Shown piece by piece: positions 6,690 to 14,321 of a stretch of 14,321 nucleotides of DNA. The DNA lies in assembly GCA_905215675.1 (NCBI GenBank), contig CAJMRA010000021.1:1-14321 (forward strand), written 5' to 3'. How positions within the stretch are numbered: the stretch's first letter is position 1; every line of letters starts with the position of its first letter. The DNA comes from an uncultured bacterium. GTDB lineage: Bacteria; Desulfobacterota; Desulfovibrionia; Desulfovibrionales; Desulfovibrionaceae. Under the pieces are notes generated by a model. The model ran no database searches, was not told the origin of the DNA, and saw only the letters and a list, made by a program, of their open reading frames with translations. The position numbers and the translations under genes are program-made.

Positions 6690-7721
6690 ATGGCGCAGCT
6701 TCACGCTTCTGAACGCGCCGTCGGTCCGGCGTCGGCGGACGCCCGGCAGGACGGCGCCTCCTTTCGTCCCCGGCATATTCCCGTATTGTTGCAAGAAACG
6801 CTCGAGGCTCTTGTGCCCGCGCTGGGCGGGGAGGGCGCGCGCTATCTGGACGGCACGCTGGGGCTCGGCGGCCATGCGGCCGCCGTGCTGACGGCCGCGC
6901 CGGAGGCCCGGCTCTGCGGCCTCGATCGTGACGAACAGGCCCTGGAACTGGCGCGGGAGCGCCTGTCGCCGTTCGGCGATCGGATCAGGCTGTTCCATCT
7001 CTGCTACAGCCGTTTCGAGGAGGCCCTCGACGAACTGCGCTGGGATCGCATCGACGCGGCGCTGATCGATATCGGCGTTTCCTCCCTGCAACTGGACGAG
7101 GCGGATCGCGGTTTCAGCTTCAACAGCGACGGTCCGCTGGACATGCGCATGGATCAGAACTCCGGGCGGCCTTCCGCCCGGCACTGGGTCAACAGGGAAA
7201 GCTTCGCGGCCCTGAAGGAATGTATCGCCACCCTCGGCGAGGAGCCGCAGGCGGGCCGCATTGCCCGCGCCATCGTGGACGCGCGCGAACGGGGGCCCAT
7301 TGAAACCACGCTGCAACTGGCCCGCATCGTGGAAATGGCCTATCCGCCCGCATGGCGGGCAAAGGCCCGGAGGCATCCGGCGACCCGGACGTTTCAGGCG
7401 TTGCGCATGGCCGTCAACGACGAGCTGGGCGAGCTTCGCCGTTTTCTGGACGCCGTGCTGGGCCGCCTGCGCATCGGCGGACGTCTGGCCGTGATCAGCT
7501 TCCATTCCCTGGAAGATCGCATGGTCAAGCAGACCATGCGGCATTGGGCCGAGGGCTGCCGCTGTCCCCGGCATGTGCCGCGCTGCGTTTGCGGGCATGT
7601 GCCGGAAGTGCGCCTGCTGCACAAGAAGCCGGTCACGGCCTGCGAAAGCGAGGTGGCCGCCAATCCTCGTTCCAGCTGCGCCAAGCTGCGCGCCGTGGAA
7701 AAGATCGCGGAGGCCGTCTGA
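6690..7721 (+). CDS. rsmH: 16S rRNA (cytosine1402-N4)-methyltransferase RsmH (MraW)
   Basis: RsmH uses S-adenosylmethionine to methylate N4 of C1402 in 16S rRNA, in the ribosomal P site. The 343-aa product shows the family motifs in order: HIPVLLQE (29-36), the SAM-binding DGTLGLGGH (54-62), GLDRD (77-81), DIGVSSLQLDEADRGFSF (127-144), GPLDMRMD (148-155), HPATRTFQALRMAVNDEL (229-246), ISFHSLEDRMVK (269-280) and NPRSS (325-329). A Cys-rich insert with two CxC pairs (290/292 and 299/301) looks like a possible metal-binding knuckle. The frame is open upstream to 6489, but I chose ATG at 6690 because it has GGAACAGG just upstream and leaves about 28 residues before the conserved core. It is the first gene of the dcw cluster here, and its stop overlaps the ftsL start by one base. 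Confidence 0.96.
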   Translation: MAQLHASERAVGPASADARQDGASFRPRHIPVLLQETLEALVPALGGEGARYLDGTLGLGGHAAAVLTAAPEARLCGLDRDEQALELARERLSPFGDRIRLFHLCYSRFEEALDELRWDRIDAALIDIGVSSLQLDEADRGFSFNSDGPLDMRMDQNSGRPSARHWVNRESFAALKECIATLGEEPQAGRIARAIVDARERGPIETTLQLARIVEMAYPPAWRAKARRHPATRTFQALRMAVNDELGELRRFLDAVLGRLRIGGRLAVISFHSLEDRMVKQTMRHWAEGCRCPRHVPRCVCGHVPEVRLLHKKPVTACESEVAANPRSSCAKLRAVEKIAEAV

Positions 7722-8014
7722 TGGCCGCCAGGGGAGGACACGGCGGCAAGGGCTGGCTGCTGCTTCTGGCGGGGGGGCTCCTGAGCTGCATGACCATGAG
7801 TCTGGTGCTTGTGTGGTGCAATATCGAGCGGACGGATACGACCTATTTCATCAATGCCGAACTGAACACGCTTCGGGAGCGGCGCGCCCTGCGGGCCAAG
7901 CTGGAGGTGGAGCGGGAGCGTCTGCTTTCGCCCTATGAGCTGCGTCTCAAGGCGGAGAAGCTGGGCCTCGGCGAACCCAAGCCGGGGCAGGTGCGCCGCA
8001 TGGGCGACAGGTAG
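7721..8014 (+). CDS. ftsL: FtsL-like cell-division protein
   Basis: This is a 97-aa bitopic membrane protein: a short basic N-terminus, one hydrophobic segment at about 12-33, then a charged, heptad-friendly helix at about 42-70 (INAELNTLRERRALRAKLEVE) and a conserved-looking SPYELRLKAEKLGL segment (70-83). FtsL forms a complex with FtsB and FtsQ and helps activate the FtsW-FtsI septal synthase. The assignment rests on topology and its place between rsmH and ftsI, because FtsL sequences diverge strongly. The ATG overlaps the rsmH TGA by one base, with GGAGG 7 nt upstream. An in-frame extension to 7352 overlaps rsmH and is rejected. Translational coupling to rsmH is likely. Confidence 0.82.
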   Translation: MAARGGHGGKGWLLLLAGGLLSCMTMSLVLVWCNIERTDTTYFINAELNTLRERRALRAKLEVERERLLSPYELRLKAEKLGLGEPKPGQVRRMGDR

Positions 8015-8148
8015 CCGCATGGCCGATCCGCCCCCGGGCGCGCCGCAAGGGCGGCCTCCGGGATGCGGAGGGGCCCGCGCACGGGGCGGGCGTCGCGGAA
8101 AGGGCGGCGCTCCTGTCGGGCATTTTCGTGGATGAGCCGGGAGATTCT
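8015..8148 (+). other. 134-bp gap between ftsL and ftsI
   Basis: This is the only sizeable gap in the cluster. It holds a GC-rich stretch with a CCTCC/GGAGG hairpin near 8054-8075 and a 38-codon open frame from ATG at 8019 to a TGA at 8133-8135. The encoded peptide is Pro/Gly/Arg-rich, has no recognisable domain and resembles an artefact of high GC. Confidence 0.4.
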
Positions 8149-10302
8149 ATGTTCAAGTTCCCCGCGTGGCGCGGATCGCGCAATCGCAATCGCAACAGGG
8201 CCGTTTCCGCGCCTGCCGCCAAACCCGCGCCCAACAGGCTGCTGGACGGGCAGGGCGGCGCGGAAAAGCCCGGTATCCGCAAACGGCTGTTCGGCAGCCT
8301 GTTTGACGGCGTGGACTGGGGACGTACCCGCATCAATATCGTCGTGGCGCTGTTCTGCGTGCTCTGGTTCGGGCTGTGGGGCCGCGCCTGGTACCTCCAG
8401 ATGATTGCCGGGCCGCGGCTGGCCAACAAGGCCGAGCGCCAGCATACGGCGACGGAACTGGTGGCGGGCCGTCGCGGCATGATTCTGGATCGGAACGGCA
8501 AGGTGCTTGCGCGCAGCGTCGAGGCCCTGTCCGTCTATGCCAATCCGCAGGAAATCAAGGATTTTCTGAAGATGGCCAATACGCTGGGGCCCATTCTCGG
8601 CCAGGAGCCGCAGAAGCTTTACGACGAACTTTCGCGCACCAAGCGCCGTTTTGTCTGGCTCAAGCGCAAGGTGGACGACAAGACCGCCGAGGCCGTGCGC
8701 AAGGCGGGCATCGAGGGGATCGGCCTGTCCAAGGAATTTGACCGCGTGTATCCCTTCACGCACATGGCGGGGCAGCTGCTGGGCTTCGTGGGGCTGGACG
8801 ACAAGGGGCTTGAAGGGCTGGAGCGCTCCCTGGAGGCCCGGCTCGGCAGCATACCCACCCGGCGGGTGGTGCAGCGCGACGCCATGGGACGCCGTTTCTA
8901 TCTGGATGAGGACGGCAACGCCGCGCCGCGCGGCGAGGACGTGACCCTGACGCTGGACGCCCAGATTCAGTTCATTGCCGAAGACGCCGTGGCCTCCGTC
9001 GCCAAGGAGTACGACGCCCGCTGGGCCGGGGCGCTGGTGGTGGACGTGCCGACGGGCGATATTCTGGCCTGGGCCCAGTATCCCTTTTTCAATCCGAACA
9101 ATTATCGGGAAACCAGTCCGGCCATCTACCGCAACCGCCTTGCCGCCGACGCGCTGGAACCGGGCTCCACCTTCAAGCCCTTCGTCATTGCGGCGGCCCT
9201 TCAGGAGGGCAAGATCACGCCCACGACGCCCATCGACTGCGAAAACGGCCGCTGGGAAACCAAGCGCTTTTCCATTCGCGACACGTCCGTTCAGGGCGTC
9301 ATCACGGCAAGCAAGGTGCTGCGCTACTCCTCCAACATCGGCATGGCGAAAATCGGTCTGGAGCTGGGCGCGCGCGTGTTCCACGACTATCTGCGCAAGC
9401 TGGGATTCGGCGAGCGCACGTCCGTGCCCGTGTCGGAAAGTCGCGGTATTCTGCGTCCGGCCCGCGACTGGAGCGAGGTGGACATCATGTCCACGGCCTT
9501 CGGGCAGAGTATTTCCGTCACCTGCCTGCAAATGGCGCAGGCCTATTTGACCCTGCTCAACAACGGCGTGTATAAACCGCTGCGCCTGCTGCGCGACAAC
9601 GGCGCCGTGCAGGAAACCTATCAGCGCGTTTTCAACGAGCGCGTCTGCAAGCAGGTCATGGAGATGATGCGCGACGTGGTCGAGGCCAAGGACGGCACCG
9701 GACGGCGCGCGCGCATCGAGGGCGTGGAAGTGGGCGGCAAGACGGGGACGGCCCAGAAGGCCGATCACCGTACCGGCGAATACGGCGCCAAGCGCACGGC
9801 CTCCTTTGCGGGGTTCGTGCCGGCCGGTCAGCCGCGGTACCTGATCTTCGTCATGGTGGACGAACCGACGCGCAACCAGTACGGCGGGGTTGTGGCGGCC
9901 GCGGCATTCCGGGACATCGCCGCGCGCGCGCTGACCTGGAACGGCACCCTCGGCGCCGTGGAAACGGCGGAGAAAAAGGAAGAGGCGCGACCCGCGGCCC
10001 GCGGGCGGCAGCGCGGCCTGAAAATATCGCGGGAAGACATTCCCTATATGGCGGAAAACAGCGACGTGCCCGCGTCCTCCGGCATGCGTCTGCCCGGTCA
10101 TTTGAGCCGGGCTTCCAGCAAGGTGCCCGACGTCAAGGGCAAGTCCGTGCGCTATGCGGTGGAGCTGTTCGCGCGGGCCGGCATCGTGCCGGAAATCAAG
10201 GGAAGCGGAACGCGCGTGGTGAAGCAGAGCCCGCAGCCGGGCACGCCCTGGCCTGAGGAAGGCAAGGCGGCATCCTATATCCTGTGGCTTTCGGAGAAAT
10301 AG
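8149..10302 (+). CDS. ftsI: Septal peptidoglycan transpeptidase FtsI (class B PBP) with a PASTA domain
   Basis: FtsI cross-links septal peptidoglycan as the transpeptidase partner of FtsW. The 717-aa product has a basic cytoplasmic tail, one membrane anchor at about 62-80 (NIVVALFCVLWFGLWGRAWY), a PBP dimerisation domain from about 100 (GRRGMILDRNG) to 250, and a transpeptidase domain with all three penicillin-binding motifs. These are SxxK with the catalytic Ser340 (STFK), SxN at 394-396 (SSN) and KTGT at 531-534. A single PASTA domain occupies about 657-717 (VPDVKGKSV...). It is absent from E. coli FtsI but occurs in SpoVD- and PBP2x-like proteins. A Lys/Arg-rich linker (about 605-625) separates the two. 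I chose ATG at 8149, which has GGGAG 5 nt upstream; the in-frame ATG at 8128 has no such site. murE begins one base after the stop. Confidence 0.94.
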   Translation: MFKFPAWRGSRNRNRNRAVSAPAAKPAPNRLLDGQGGAEKPGIRKRLFGSLFDGVDWGRTRINIVVALFCVLWFGLWGRAWYLQMIAGPRLANKAERQHTATELVAGRRGMILDRNGKVLARSVEALSVYANPQEIKDFLKMANTLGPILGQEPQKLYDELSRTKRRFVWLKRKVDDKTAEAVRKAGIEGIGLSKEFDRVYPFTHMAGQLLGFVGLDDKGLEGLERSLEARLGSIPTRRVVQRDAMGRRFYLDEDGNAAPRGEDVTLTLDAQIQFIAEDAVASVAKEYDARWAGALVVDVPTGDILAWAQYPFFNPNNYRETSPAIYRNRLAADALEPGSTFKPFVIAAALQEGKITPTTPIDCENGRWETKRFSIRDTSVQGVITASKVLRYSSNIGMAKIGLELGARVFHDYLRKLGFGERTSVPVSESRGILRPARDWSEVDIMSTAFGQSISVTCLQMAQAYLTLLNNGVYKPLRLLRDNGAVQETYQRVFNERVCKQVMEMMRDVVEAKDGTGRRARIEGVEVGGKTGTAQKADHRTGEYGAKRTASFAGFVPAGQPRYLIFVMVDEPTRNQYGGVVAAAAFRDIAARALTWNGTLGAVETAEKKEEARPAARGRQRGLKISREDIPYMAENSDVPASSGMRLPGHLSRASSKVPDVKGKSVRYAVELFARAGIVPEIKGSGTRVVKQSPQPGTPWPEEGKAASYILWLSEK

Positions 10303-10303
10303 C

Positions 10304-11770
10304 ATGGAACAGGCATTGGCAGCTCTCTTGGAAGATGTGCGCGCCGGACGCGCCGAAGTTCGGGCCGATTCGCGGGAAGTGGGTAGGGGCGACATCTTTG
10401 TCGCCGTGCCCGGCGCCAGCGAGGACGGCGCCCGTTTTGTGCCCGCCGCCGTGGAGGCGGGAGCGGCCGCCGTGGTCTGCCGTCCCGAAGTCGCGGCGAT
10501 GGTCGGGGAAGCCGCGGCTGCGGCCGGGCATGCCTGCGCGGCCGTCCCCTGCGAGGACCCGCGGGATGCCCTGTGGCGTCTGGCGCAGGCCCGCTACCAT
10601 ACGGATGCGCTGCCCCTGACCATCCTGGGCGTGACGGGAACCAACGGCAAGACGACCTGCGCCTATCTGCTGGAGCATCTTTTCACGTCGCTGCATCACA
10701 AGGTGGGCGTGCTGGGAACGGTCAATTACCGCTGGCCCGGCCACAGGGAAAGCGCGCCCCTGACGACGCCCGGCCCGCTGGCCGTGCATTCCATGCTGGC
10801 CGCCATGGCCGCCGCCGGAGCCGACACGGCCGTCATGGAGGTCTCGTCGCATGCGCTGGAGCAGCGGCGTGTGGGCGGCGTGCCCTTTGCCGGAGCGCTG
10901 TTCACCAATCTGACGCAGGATCATCTGGATTTTCATCCCGACATGCTTTCCTATTTCAAGGCCAAGGCCCGCCTTTTTCTGGAAGTCCCGCGCGACGACA
11001 AGGCCATGGCCGTCAATGCCGACGACGAATGGGGGCGGCGTCTGCTGGAGCTGTGCCCTTCGGCGCTTTCCTACGGGCTGCAAAACGGTCTGCCCGGGCG
11101 ACGTCATCTGCGCGGCGAGCTGCTGTCCGCCGGAACGGACGGCTGCCGTCTGCGCATGACCCTCGACAGGGAATCATGGGAATTGCACAGCCCGCTGGTG
11201 GGGGCGTTCAACGCTTCCAATCTGCTGGCCGTGCAGGCGCTGGCGCTGGAACTGGGGCTGAAGCCGGAGCAGCTGGCGGCGCTGTCGGGATTCGCGGGCG
11301 TGTGCGGACGGCTTGAGCGCGTGCCCAATCCGCAGGGACTGCACGTCTTTGTGGACTACGCCCATACGCCGGATGCGCTGATCAATGTTCTCAAGGCGCT
11401 GCGGGGCGCGGGTTTCCGCCGCATCGTGGCCGTGTTCGGCTGCGGCGGCAATCGCGACCGCACCAAGCGGCCGCTCATGGGGCAGGCCGTGGCCCGGTAC
11501 GCCGACGTGGCCGTGCTTACCTCGGACAATCCCCGGTTTGAAGACCCCGAAGCCATCTTGCGCGACGTGCTGCCCGGTCTGGCGGAGGCGCGCGAAACCG
11601 TGGTGGAAGTCGATCGCCGCGCGGCGACGGCCCGCGGGCTCGAACTGCTCGGGCCCGACGACGCGCTGCTCATTGCGGGCAAGGGTCACGAGGACTATCA
11701 GATCATTCAGGGCGTCAAGCATCACTACAGCGATCAGGAAGTGGTAAGGGAGCTTTTGGGGTGCGCGTAA
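10304..11770 (+). CDS. murE: UDP-MurNAc-L-Ala-D-Glu:meso-diaminopimelate ligase MurE
   Basis: MurE is the cytosolic ATP-dependent ligase that adds the third residue to the UDP-MurNAc peptide. The 488-aa product shows the Mur ligase layout: an N-terminal UDP-binding domain, a central ATPase domain with P-loop GVTGTNGKTT (109-118) and TNLTQDHLDFH (201-211), the likely carbamylated Lys221 (KAKARLF), and a C-terminal domain with GRLERV (335-340), GCGGNRD (379-385) and GKGHE (459-463). The DNPR motif at 408-411 is the signature of enzymes that use meso-diaminopimelate rather than lysine, so the wall should be of the DAP type. The gene starts one base after the ftsI stop, with GGAG about 9 nt upstream, and its end overlaps the murF start by 10 bp. 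Confidence 0.96.
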   Translation: MEQALAALLEDVRAGRAEVRADSREVGRGDIFVAVPGASEDGARFVPAAVEAGAAAVVCRPEVAAMVGEAAAAAGHACAAVPCEDPRDALWRLAQARYHTDALPLTILGVTGTNGKTTCAYLLEHLFTSLHHKVGVLGTVNYRWPGHRESAPLTTPGPLAVHSMLAAMAAAGADTAVMEVSSHALEQRRVGGVPFAGALFTNLTQDHLDFHPDMLSYFKAKARLFLEVPRDDKAMAVNADDEWGRRLLELCPSALSYGLQNGLPGRRHLRGELLSAGTDGCRLRMTLDRESWELHSPLVGAFNASNLLAVQALALELGLKPEQLAALSGFAGVCGRLERVPNPQGLHVFVDYAHTPDALINVLKALRGAGFRRIVAVFGCGGNRDRTKRPLMGQAVARYADVAVLTSDNPRFEDPEAILRDVLPGLAEARETVVEVDRRAATARGLELLGPDDALLIAGKGHEDYQIIQGVKHHYSDQEVVRELLGCA

Positions 11771-13164
11771 GCATTGCGGATATCGGGGAGGCCCTGCATA
11801 TCGCCGCCTATGCGGATATGACGGGGGAAGTGTGCGGCGTCGTGACGGACAGCCGCAAGGCCGGGCCGGGCTCGCTCTTTGTCTGTGTGCCCGGCGAGCG
11901 TGTGGACGGGCATGATTTCGCCGCGGCCGCCGTGGAGCGGGGCGCGACGGCCCTGCTGGCGCAGCGGCCCCTGTCCGTCATGGACGGCAACGGCCGGGAA
12001 GTGCCGGTTTTTGTGGTTCCCGACAGCGTGGAGGCCCTGGGACGGCTCGCCCGCTGGTGGCGGGACAGGACCTCCGCCGCCGTGGTCGGCGTCACGGGAA
12101 CGGCCGGAAAGACGACAGTCAAGGAAGTGCTGGCGCAGGTGCTTTCCGTGCGCGGCAAGACAGCCCGTAACGAGCTCAATCTCAACAATCAGATCGGCAT
12201 GCCCCTGTCCATGCTGGCCGCGGACGGCGACGAAGCGTTCTGGGTCATGGAGGCGGGCATCAGTCACGAAGGCGATATGGAAGCCCTCGGCGCGGTGCTC
12301 CATCCCGATCTGGCCCTGATTCTCAACGTGGGCGCGGGACATACGGCGGGCCTCGGCAAAAAGGGCGTGGCCTGGCACAAGACGCGGCTGCTGGCCGCGC
12401 TGGCAGAAGGCGGTCGCGCGCTGGTGAGCGCGGATTATCCCGATCTGGCCCGGGAGGCGCGCGCCGTGGTGGGAGAAACGCAGTTCTTCACGGCCGAAGG
12501 ACGCCCCCTGCGCTACAGCGGCGCTTATACCGGGCATCAGGAGAGCGGGCGCGGCGTCTACCGGCTCCGGCTGGATGGCGACGCCTGCGACGTGCATGCG
12601 CCCTTTGCGGGCGGTTACGGCGCGGAAAACGCCATTGCCGTTGCGGCGGCGGCGCATATGCTCGGCCTGACCGCCGCGGAAATCGTCCGGGGCTTTGCGG
12701 CCGCGACCCTGCCGCCCCAGCGTTTCACGCGGCGGCAATGCGGCGCATGGACCCTGATCGACGACAGCTACAACGCCAATCCCCTTTCCATGCGGCGCAT
12801 GCTGGAGGCGGCTTCGGAGGCGGCGGGAGGAAGAAATTTTGTGGCCGTTCTGGGCGAAATGCTGGAGCTGGGCGACCTGGCCGAAAAGGAACATGAGACG
12901 CTGGGGCGGGAACTGGCCGAACTGCGCCCCGCCGCCGTTTTCTGGAAGGGGGGGCAATTCGAGGCCGTGCGCAACGGGCTTGAGCGCGGCAAGTATACGG
13001 GCTGCACCGCGCAGGTGAGCGACGAGGCGTCGTTGCGGGCGGCGCTGGAGCAGTGCGGCTGCTCGCCCGCGCAGGGCGGCCTTGTTCTGTTCAAGGGTTC
13101 GCGGGGCAACCATCTGGAAACGCTGGCGGCGGACTTTGCCGTCTGGGCGCAGAACGGGGAGTAG
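11761..13164 (+). CDS. murF: UDP-MurNAc-tripeptide:D-alanyl-D-alanine ligase MurF
   Basis: MurF adds the D-Ala-D-Ala dipeptide and completes the UDP-MurNAc pentapeptide in the cytosol. The 467-aa product has an N-terminal domain with VVTDSRKAGPGSLFV (27-41), the P-loop GVTGTAGKTT (110-119), the MurF-typical NELNLNNQIG (137-146), DDSYNANP (334-341), VLGEMLELG (363-371) and KGSRGNHLE (445-453). The start is GTG at 11761, lying inside the last codons of murE with a 10-bp overlap and GGGAG 8 nt upstream. The arrangement suggests translational coupling between the two ligases. The length is typical and no motif is missing. mraY follows after 2 bp. Confidence 0.96.
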   Translation: MRVSIADIGEALHIAAYADMTGEVCGVVTDSRKAGPGSLFVCVPGERVDGHDFAAAAVERGATALLAQRPLSVMDGNGREVPVFVVPDSVEALGRLARWWRDRTSAAVVGVTGTAGKTTVKEVLAQVLSVRGKTARNELNLNNQIGMPLSMLAADGDEAFWVMEAGISHEGDMEALGAVLHPDLALILNVGAGHTAGLGKKGVAWHKTRLLAALAEGGRALVSADYPDLAREARAVVGETQFFTAEGRPLRYSGAYTGHQESGRGVYRLRLDGDACDVHAPFAGGYGAENAIAVAAAAHMLGLTAAEIVRGFAAATLPPQRFTRRQCGAWTLIDDSYNANPLSMRRMLEAASEAAGGRNFVAVLGEMLELGDLAEKEHETLGRELAELRPAAVFWKGGQFEAVRNGLERGKYTGCTAQVSDEASLRAALEQCGCSPAQGGLVLFKGSRGNHLETLAADFAVWAQNGE

Positions 13165-13166
13165 GC

Positions 13167-14243
13167 ATGTTTTACAATTTGCTGTCGCCGCTGGCGACGG
13201 ATATTTCCCTGTTCAACGTCTTCCGCTACATCACTTTCCGCTCCATGGCGGCGCTGGTGACGGCGCTGGTGCTGTCCATCGTGTGCGGGCCGCATTTCAT
13301 CGCCTGGCTGCGCCGTCTCAAATGCGGCCAGTACATTCTGGAAGATGTGCCCGCCCATGCCGCCAAGGCCGGGACGCCCACCATGGGCGGCCTGCTGATC
13401 ATGTTCACGCTGTGCGTCAGCGTGCTTTTGTGGGCGGATTTGACCAATCCCTACATCTGGCAGACGATGCTCGTCTTTGTGGGCTTCGGCGCCGTGGGCT
13501 TCTGGGACGACATGACCAAGCTGCGGCACCATCAGAACAAGGGCATCTCGGCCCGGGCCAAGCTGGCCGGACAGCTGGTCGTGGCCTGCGCGGCCATGCT
13601 GTGCCTCGTGTTCAACGATCACTATACCAGCACGCTGGCCATTCCCTTTCTCAAGGATGTGTCCCTCAACCTCGGGCACCTGTATCTGCCTTTCGGGGTC
13701 TTCCTCATGGTGGCCGCGTCCAATGCCGTCAACCTGACCGACGGACTGGACGGGCTGGCCATCGGTCCCACCATCGTGGCGGGCATTGTTTTTGCCATTT
13801 TCATTTACATTACCGGCCATGCCGTCTTTGCCCGGTACCTGCTGGTGGACTATGTGCCCGGCGTGGGGGAGGTGGCCGTTTTCTGCGCGGCGCTGGTGGG
13901 GGCCGGTCTGGGCTTTCTCTGGTTCAACGCCTATCCGGCGCAGGTCTTCATGGGCGATGTGGGCTCGCTCAGTCTGGGCGGCGTTCTGGGATATCTGGCG
14001 CTGCTGTCCAAGCAGGAACTGGTGCTGGCCGTGGTCGGGGGGCTCTTTGTGGCGGAAACCCTGTCCGTCATCATGCAGGTGAGCTATTTCCGCTGGACCG
14101 GCGGCAAACGCCTGTTCCGCATGGCCCCGCTGCACCACCACTTTGAACTCAAGGGCGTGCCGGAGTCCAAGATCATCATCCGTTTCTGGATTACGTCCAT
14201 CATGCTGGGGCTGGTGGCACTTTCGGTCCTGAAGTTGCGCTAG
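13167..14243 (+). CDS. mraY: Phospho-MurNAc-pentapeptide transferase MraY
   Basis: MraY moves phospho-MurNAc-pentapeptide from UDP to undecaprenyl phosphate on the inner face of the cytoplasmic membrane, forming lipid I. The 358-aa product is polytopic, with spacing that fits about ten helices. It carries PTMGG (71-75), the DDMTK motif (114-118), NLTDGLDGLAIG (189-200), the metal-binding-region FMGDVGSL with Asp264, and the HHH loop at 323-325 (MAPLHHHFELKG). All the acidic residues expected for Mg2+ and substrate binding are present. I chose ATG at 13167 because it gives the family's usual N-terminus and a GGGGAG site upstream. The open frame to 13053 lies inside murF. It begins 2 bp after the murF stop. 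murD would be expected next, but a long hairpin lies there. Confidence 0.97.
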   Translation: MFYNLLSPLATDISLFNVFRYITFRSMAALVTALVLSIVCGPHFIAWLRRLKCGQYILEDVPAHAAKAGTPTMGGLLIMFTLCVSVLLWADLTNPYIWQTMLVFVGFGAVGFWDDMTKLRHHQNKGISARAKLAGQLVVACAAMLCLVFNDHYTSTLAIPFLKDVSLNLGHLYLPFGVFLMVAASNAVNLTDGLDGLAIGPTIVAGIVFAIFIYITGHAVFARYLLVDYVPGVGEVAVFCAALVGAGLGFLWFNAYPAQVFMGDVGSLSLGGVLGYLALLSKQELVLAVVGGLFVAETLSVIMQVSYFRWTGGKRLFRMAPLHHHFELKGVPESKIIIRFWITSIMLGLVALSVLKLR

Positions 14244-14272
14244 GGTGTGTTAACACTATTCGCAGTTTGTTG

Positions 14273-14321
14273 GGGGGAAGGGAAACCCCTCTGCTAGCGC
14301 GAGAGGGGTTTCCCTTCCCCC
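14273..14321. repeat. Perfect 20-bp inverted repeat after mraY, possible terminator
   Basis: Arms 14273-14292 (GGGGGAAGGGAAACCCCTCT) and 14302-14321 are exact reverse complements around a 9-nt loop. The hairpin lies 29 bp past the mraY stop and runs to the window edge, so any following T-run cannot be seen. It could end or attenuate transcription before the next gene, or belong to a family of dispersed palindromes, since 3552-3595 looks similar. Confidence 0.75.

Noticed and set aside
6299..6691. Minus-strand 130-codon open frame across the dcw upstream region
   Set aside because: It shows no recognisable domain, overlaps the promoter and rsmH start, and has an Arg-rich composition typical of GC-rich antisense frames.
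7933..10395. 820-codon minus-strand open frame opposite ftsI
   Set aside because: It is a His/Arg/Gly-rich shadow of a gene whose own frame holds every transpeptidase motif. Similar antisense shadows occur opposite rsmH, murE, murF and pyk.
14245..14271. The GTGTTAACAC palindrome as an insertion-sequence end
   Set aside because: No transposase, target duplication or second end is visible in the window.

Overview
The window is GC-rich bacterial chromosome and reads as ordinary core genome. The right half is the start of a division and cell-wall (dcw) cluster in the usual order rsmH-ftsL-ftsI-murE-murF-mraY. MurE carries the DNPR motif of meso-diaminopimelate-adding enzymes, so a Gram-negative-type peptidoglycan is expected. 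FtsI has a C-terminal PASTA domain and RsmH a Cys-rich insert. With the pyruvate kinase and overall base composition, this suggests a Desulfovibrionaceae-like member of the Desulfobacterota. That placement is inference from family resemblance, not a database match.

Left half, all on the minus strand: a secreted Sel1-repeat protein (222-947), an AraC-type regulator (1173-2090), an MFS transporter (2247-3470), an HD-GYP-type phosphohydrolase (3637-4680) and pyruvate kinase (4695-6122). Pyruvate kinase and the HD-GYP gene are 14 bp apart and probably form one transcript ending at a strong hairpin (3552-3595). The transporter and the AraC regulator may be a functional pair.

Middle, 6123-6689: a divergent intergenic region. 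It holds one copy of a structured repeat next to pyk, an AT-rich stretch, a good sigma-70-like promoter (6484-6512), three direct repeats with the spacing of MraZ boxes (6514-6538), and a possible attenuator hairpin before rsmH. No mraZ gene lies between the promoter and rsmH, where it usually sits.

Right half, plus strand, 6690-14243: rsmH (16S rRNA m4C1402 methylation), ftsL and ftsI (divisome and septal transpeptidation), murE and murF (addition of residues 3 and of D-Ala-D-Ala to the UDP-MurNAc peptide) and mraY (transfer to undecaprenyl phosphate to form lipid I). Genes overlap or lie within 2 bp of each other, except for a 134-bp gap between ftsL and ftsI. A perfect 20-bp inverted repeat follows mraY at the window edge, where murD would be expected.

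The most interesting signals are non-coding: a pair of about 130-143 bp structured repeats set 17-22 bp upstream of two unrelated minus-strand start codons, the MraZ-box-like array without an adjacent mraZ, and two look-alike long GC-rich hairpins. I see no new multi-gene system.
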